Part shown: positions 46,950-48,754 of the stretch, piece by piece
How the letters are laid out: the number at the start of each line of letters is the position of its first letter
Position numbering within the stretch: position 1 is the stretch's first letter
Source of the DNA: an uncultured Paracoccaceae bacterium
GTDB lineage: Bacteria; Pseudomonadota; Alphaproteobacteria; Rhodobacterales; Rhodobacteraceae
Length of the DNA: 48,754 bases
Reading direction: 5' to 3'
Assembly (NCBI GenBank): GCA_937922155.1
Contig: CAKZVL010000010.1
Coordinates: 1 to 48,754, forward strand
Program-made: the position numbers and the translations under genes
Notes under the pieces: generated by a model
The model's input: only the letters and a program-made list of their open reading frames with translations
Databases searched by the model: none
What the model was told of the DNA's origin: nothing

Positions 46950-46972
46950 GATTAAGGGATCGAAATTCTGGG

Positions 46973-47002
46973 ACGGGCAGTGCTTTTGGCTCTGCCCGTT
47001 TT
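46973..47002 (+). terminator. Terminator-like hairpin between msrP and msrQ
   Basis: Stem ACGGGCAG (46973-46980) / CTGCCCGT (46992-46999) with a short T run (46999-47002). It would reduce or block read-through into msrQ. Confidence 0.7.
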
Positions 47003-47163
47003 GGTGTCTGACTGCTTTCCCCCGACGTCACCATCGCCATAATGTCGCAGACAACTCGCTATTTTTGGCTCTTTGCCCTAAGTTCCCGGTGAGGTTGTGA
47101 CATCTTTCTTGGTGGCAGACCGGGGCTGTTACGTTACGGTCCAGACCGAGTACGGAGTGCTGA

Positions 47164-47769
47164 ATGACTGATTTGATCAATTCCACGCTGCGCCGCATTC
47201 CGGCGTCGACTATATATATAGTTGGCGCTGCGTGGGCGGGTTGGCTGTTTTGGCAAGGCGTCACAGGTGCCATTGGTGTGGATCCGATTGAAGCGTTGGA
47301 ACATGCCTATGGCGAGGTGGCGCTCAAGCTGATTGTTGCCGGCTTGTTCGTCTCGCCTCTGCGTGCGTGGTCTGGGATCAACCTTTCGAAATTTCGCAGG
47401 GCGATTGGCGTTACGGCGTTCTTTTTCGTGCTCGCCCATTTTCTGGTTTGGGCGGTTTTGGATGTCCGGTCGCTGTCGGCGGTTTGGGCTGACATAGTAA
47501 AGCGCCCGTATGTGACGATTGGAATGGCATCCTTTCTGATGTTGATCCCGTTGGCGGTGACATCCAACAACCTGTCGATGCGCAAGATGGGTACGGCGAG
47601 TTGGCGAAAGCTGCATACCTTGATCCATCCGGCGGCGGTGCTTGGCGCGTTGCATTATGTCTGGTTGGTGAAAGGGTTTCAGATCGAACCGCTGATCTAT
47701 ACCGTCATTATTTGTGGGCTGGTTGCACTGCGATATGTCCCAAAACTGACCAAAGCCGCCCAAGGATAA
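47164..47769 (+). CDS. msrQ: Heme-binding membrane subunit MsrQ
   Basis: Inner-membrane cytochrome b-type protein passing quinol electrons to MsrP. The 201 residues form about six helices, with heme-ligand His residues in FFFVLAHFLVWAVLD and LHTLIHPAAVLGALHYVWLV (ferric-reductase-like fold). The family feature ALKLIVAGLFVSPLRAWSGINLSKFRRAIG near 60-80 is present. GGAG lies just before the ATG. It has a 214-bp spacer from msrP instead of the usual tight operon. Confidence 0.93.
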   Translation: MTDLINSTLRRIPASTIYIVGAAWAGWLFWQGVTGAIGVDPIEALEHAYGEVALKLIVAGLFVSPLRAWSGINLSKFRRAIGVTAFFFVLAHFLVWAVLDVRSLSAVWADIVKRPYVTIGMASFLMLIPLAVTSNNLSMRKMGTASWRKLHTLIHPAAVLGALHYVWLVKGFQIEPLIYTVIICGLVALRYVPKLTKAAQG

Positions 47770-48060
47770 GCCAAGAGCCGGTTTTTAACCAAATTTTAAG
47801 AAAACGAGTCAGTCTGTGTTCGAGTCGCGAACGATCCGGGGGTGATTCAGGGTGAATTGGGGGGTGAGTCTGCCCGAGTCTTGCCCGTTCTTGTGGGTAA
47901 TTGCGTGGATAACCCCATATATTGAAATCTCGGTTCACACTTTGCCCATATAAAAAGCATTCAATGGCTTGATCGGCAGAAAACCAAAGACTTAACTTAT
48001 TGAATTTAAACAACAATCCACCTTTTCGCCAAAAAATACAAATTTCTTGAAAAAAGGGGT
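47770..48060. other. Candidate replication origin / CcrM-controlled spacer
   Basis: Five GANTC sites in 75 bp (47806, 47822, 47844, 47866, 47876). Then two DnaA boxes with one mismatch each: TGTGGGTAA (47892-47900) and CGTGGATAA (47904-47912). Between and after are repeated GGTGANT words (47842, 47851, 47863). From 47913 to 48060 follows an A/T-rich stretch. This combination fits an alphaproteobacterial origin or a methylation-regulated promoter. Confidence 0.4.
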
Positions 48061-48480
48061 TGCGGGTCTCAGTCACTAACCGTAGAACCCACTTCACCGG
48101 AGGCGCTACGGCGACAACGGGACGCGAAACGAGCCACACTGGACACGACGCGGACAAGAAAATCAGAGGTAACTGAGGCGGGGCGCGCCAAACAAGTTAG
48201 GGCGCACACTGTCACTTTTGTCTTCTACGCTGTTTGAAATTGATAATAACTGAAGAGATATGTGGGCGGTTTGGTTCATTTCGATGGATCGACGTCTGTA
48301 TATCGCGCTAGTAGGGTTCGCCCGATGATCTAGTGTCAGCTTCACTGTTTGTACGGCTTTTGTTAACTTTGTTAACTGAAGCACAACAAACAGAGAATAC
48401 TCGATATCGTGTCCTAGCCGGTACGATATCGTGTGATGTGCAGAGGTTCAATCGTCAAGGATAGCATCGTAAGATGCTTT
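48061..48480 (+). promoter_or_regulatory. rRNA operon promoter and leader region
   Basis: Upstream of 16S rRNA. It contains a tandem 9-bp repeat TTTGTTAAC (48359-48367, 48368-48376), a 22-bp-spaced direct repeat CGATATCGTGT (48402-48412, 48424-48434), and a hairpin AGCATC-GTAA-GATGCT (48463-48478) directly before the rRNA, the likely processing stem. The repeats resemble operators or promoter spacing elements. I could not pick out -35/-10 boxes with confidence. Confidence 0.45.
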
Positions 48481-48754
48481 CAACTTGAGAGTTTGATCCT
48501 GGCTCAGAACGAACGCTGGCGGCACGCCTAACACATGCAAGTCGAGCGCACCTTCGGGTGAGCGGCGGACGGGTTAGTAACGCGTGGGAACATACCCTTT
48601 TCTATGGAATAGCCTCGGGAAACTGAGAGTAATACCATATACGCCCTTCGGGGGAAAGATTTATCGGTGAAGGATTGGCCCGCGTTAGATTAGATAGTTG
48701 GTGGGGTAATGGCCTACCAAGTCTACGATCTATAGCTGGTTTGAGAGGATGATC
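48481..48754 (+). rRNA. rrs: 16S ribosomal RNA (5' part only)
   Basis: Begins CAACTTGAGAGTTTGATCCT, the conserved 5' end (AGAGTTTGATCCTGGCTCAG primer site at 48488), and continues through GAGCGGCGGACGGGTTAGTAACGCGTGGGAA in the usual order to the window edge, about 274 of ~1460 bases. Variable regions fit a Roseobacter-group alphaproteobacterium. GGCACGCCTAAC (48521) has C where G or T is usual. Confidence 0.98.

Noticed and set aside
48359-48376. CtrA binding site in TTAA-N5-TTAA
   Set aside because: CtrA sites have seven bases between half-sites; here there are five.

Overview
This window comes from the chromosome of a marine alphaproteobacterium of the family Rhodobacteraceae (Roseobacter group). 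The evidence is the rpsT-dnaA-dnaN-recF-gyrB block, two secreted proteins with VPLPA-type C-terminal sorting tails, a DinB polymerase with a Cys-rich N-terminus, the 41-residue L36 protein, and the first ~270 bases of a Roseobacter-like 16S rRNA gene at the right edge. Nearly all genes are intact, conserved and of uniform composition. I see no prophage, CRISPR array, insertion sequence or large island.

Layout. 1-2.8 kb: ubiE (cut by the window edge) diverges from mutM, followed by an enoyl-CoA hydratase and rpsT. 3.3-10.2 kb: replication block dnaA, dnaN, recF, a LysE-type exporter and gyrB. 10.2-12.5 kb (minus): pncA, an HpcH/HpaI aldolase and a uronate dehydrogenase, the last two sharing an ATGA overlap. 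12.6-15.0 kb: trhO, an AbrB-type membrane protein and a TerB-like protein. 15.1-18.7 kb: a VPLPA-CTERM protein, pncB and a foreign-looking locus holding a frameshifted ClpP-class serine protease. 18.7-23.9 kb (minus): a thioesterase, an MFS permease, mepA, a phytase-like esterase, queuosine-precursor transporter and arfB. 24.0-30.0 kb: yggT, an orphan formate dehydrogenase alpha subunit, a DUF481 outer membrane protein, a small acidic protein and a secreted PPC-like protein. 30.1-33.9 kb: rpmJ, tRNA-Val, N-formylglutamate amidohydrolase, dinB, a NUDIX hydrolase and a second VPLPA protein. 34.4-42.1 kb: a glycine riboswitch with a DadA-type oxidase, a Popeye-like cyclic-nucleotide protein, pyrF, clpB and a FAS1-RTX adhesin. 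42.7-47.8 kb: a twice-frameshifted membrane-protein pseudogene, a lytic transglycosylase, a glutamate-synthase-like flavoprotein and msrP/msrQ. 47.8-48.8 kb: a GANTC-rich, AT-rich spacer and the 16S rRNA start.

The most interesting unexplained signals lie between genes. (1) A four-unit array of a GTACAC-like motif repeated at exactly 11 bp occurs twice, in the same orientation to the downstream gene: before arfB (19145-19184) and before the glycine-riboswitch/dadA unit (34231-34268). (2) Between the queuosine-precursor transporter and arfB lies a probable short transcript on the minus strand with a 17-nt perfect complement to the 16S rRNA 3' end, an optimally spaced GTG start for an 18-codon ORF, a nested rod-like fold and a strong terminator. 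(3) The msrQ-16S spacer combines five GANTC methylation sites in 75 bp, two near-consensus DnaA boxes and an AT-rich stretch, and is a candidate replication origin. (4) A 482-bp spacer before clpB holds strong palindromes and a heat-shock-type promoter candidate. Frameshifts are visible only in two accessory loci, which suggests real gene decay there.
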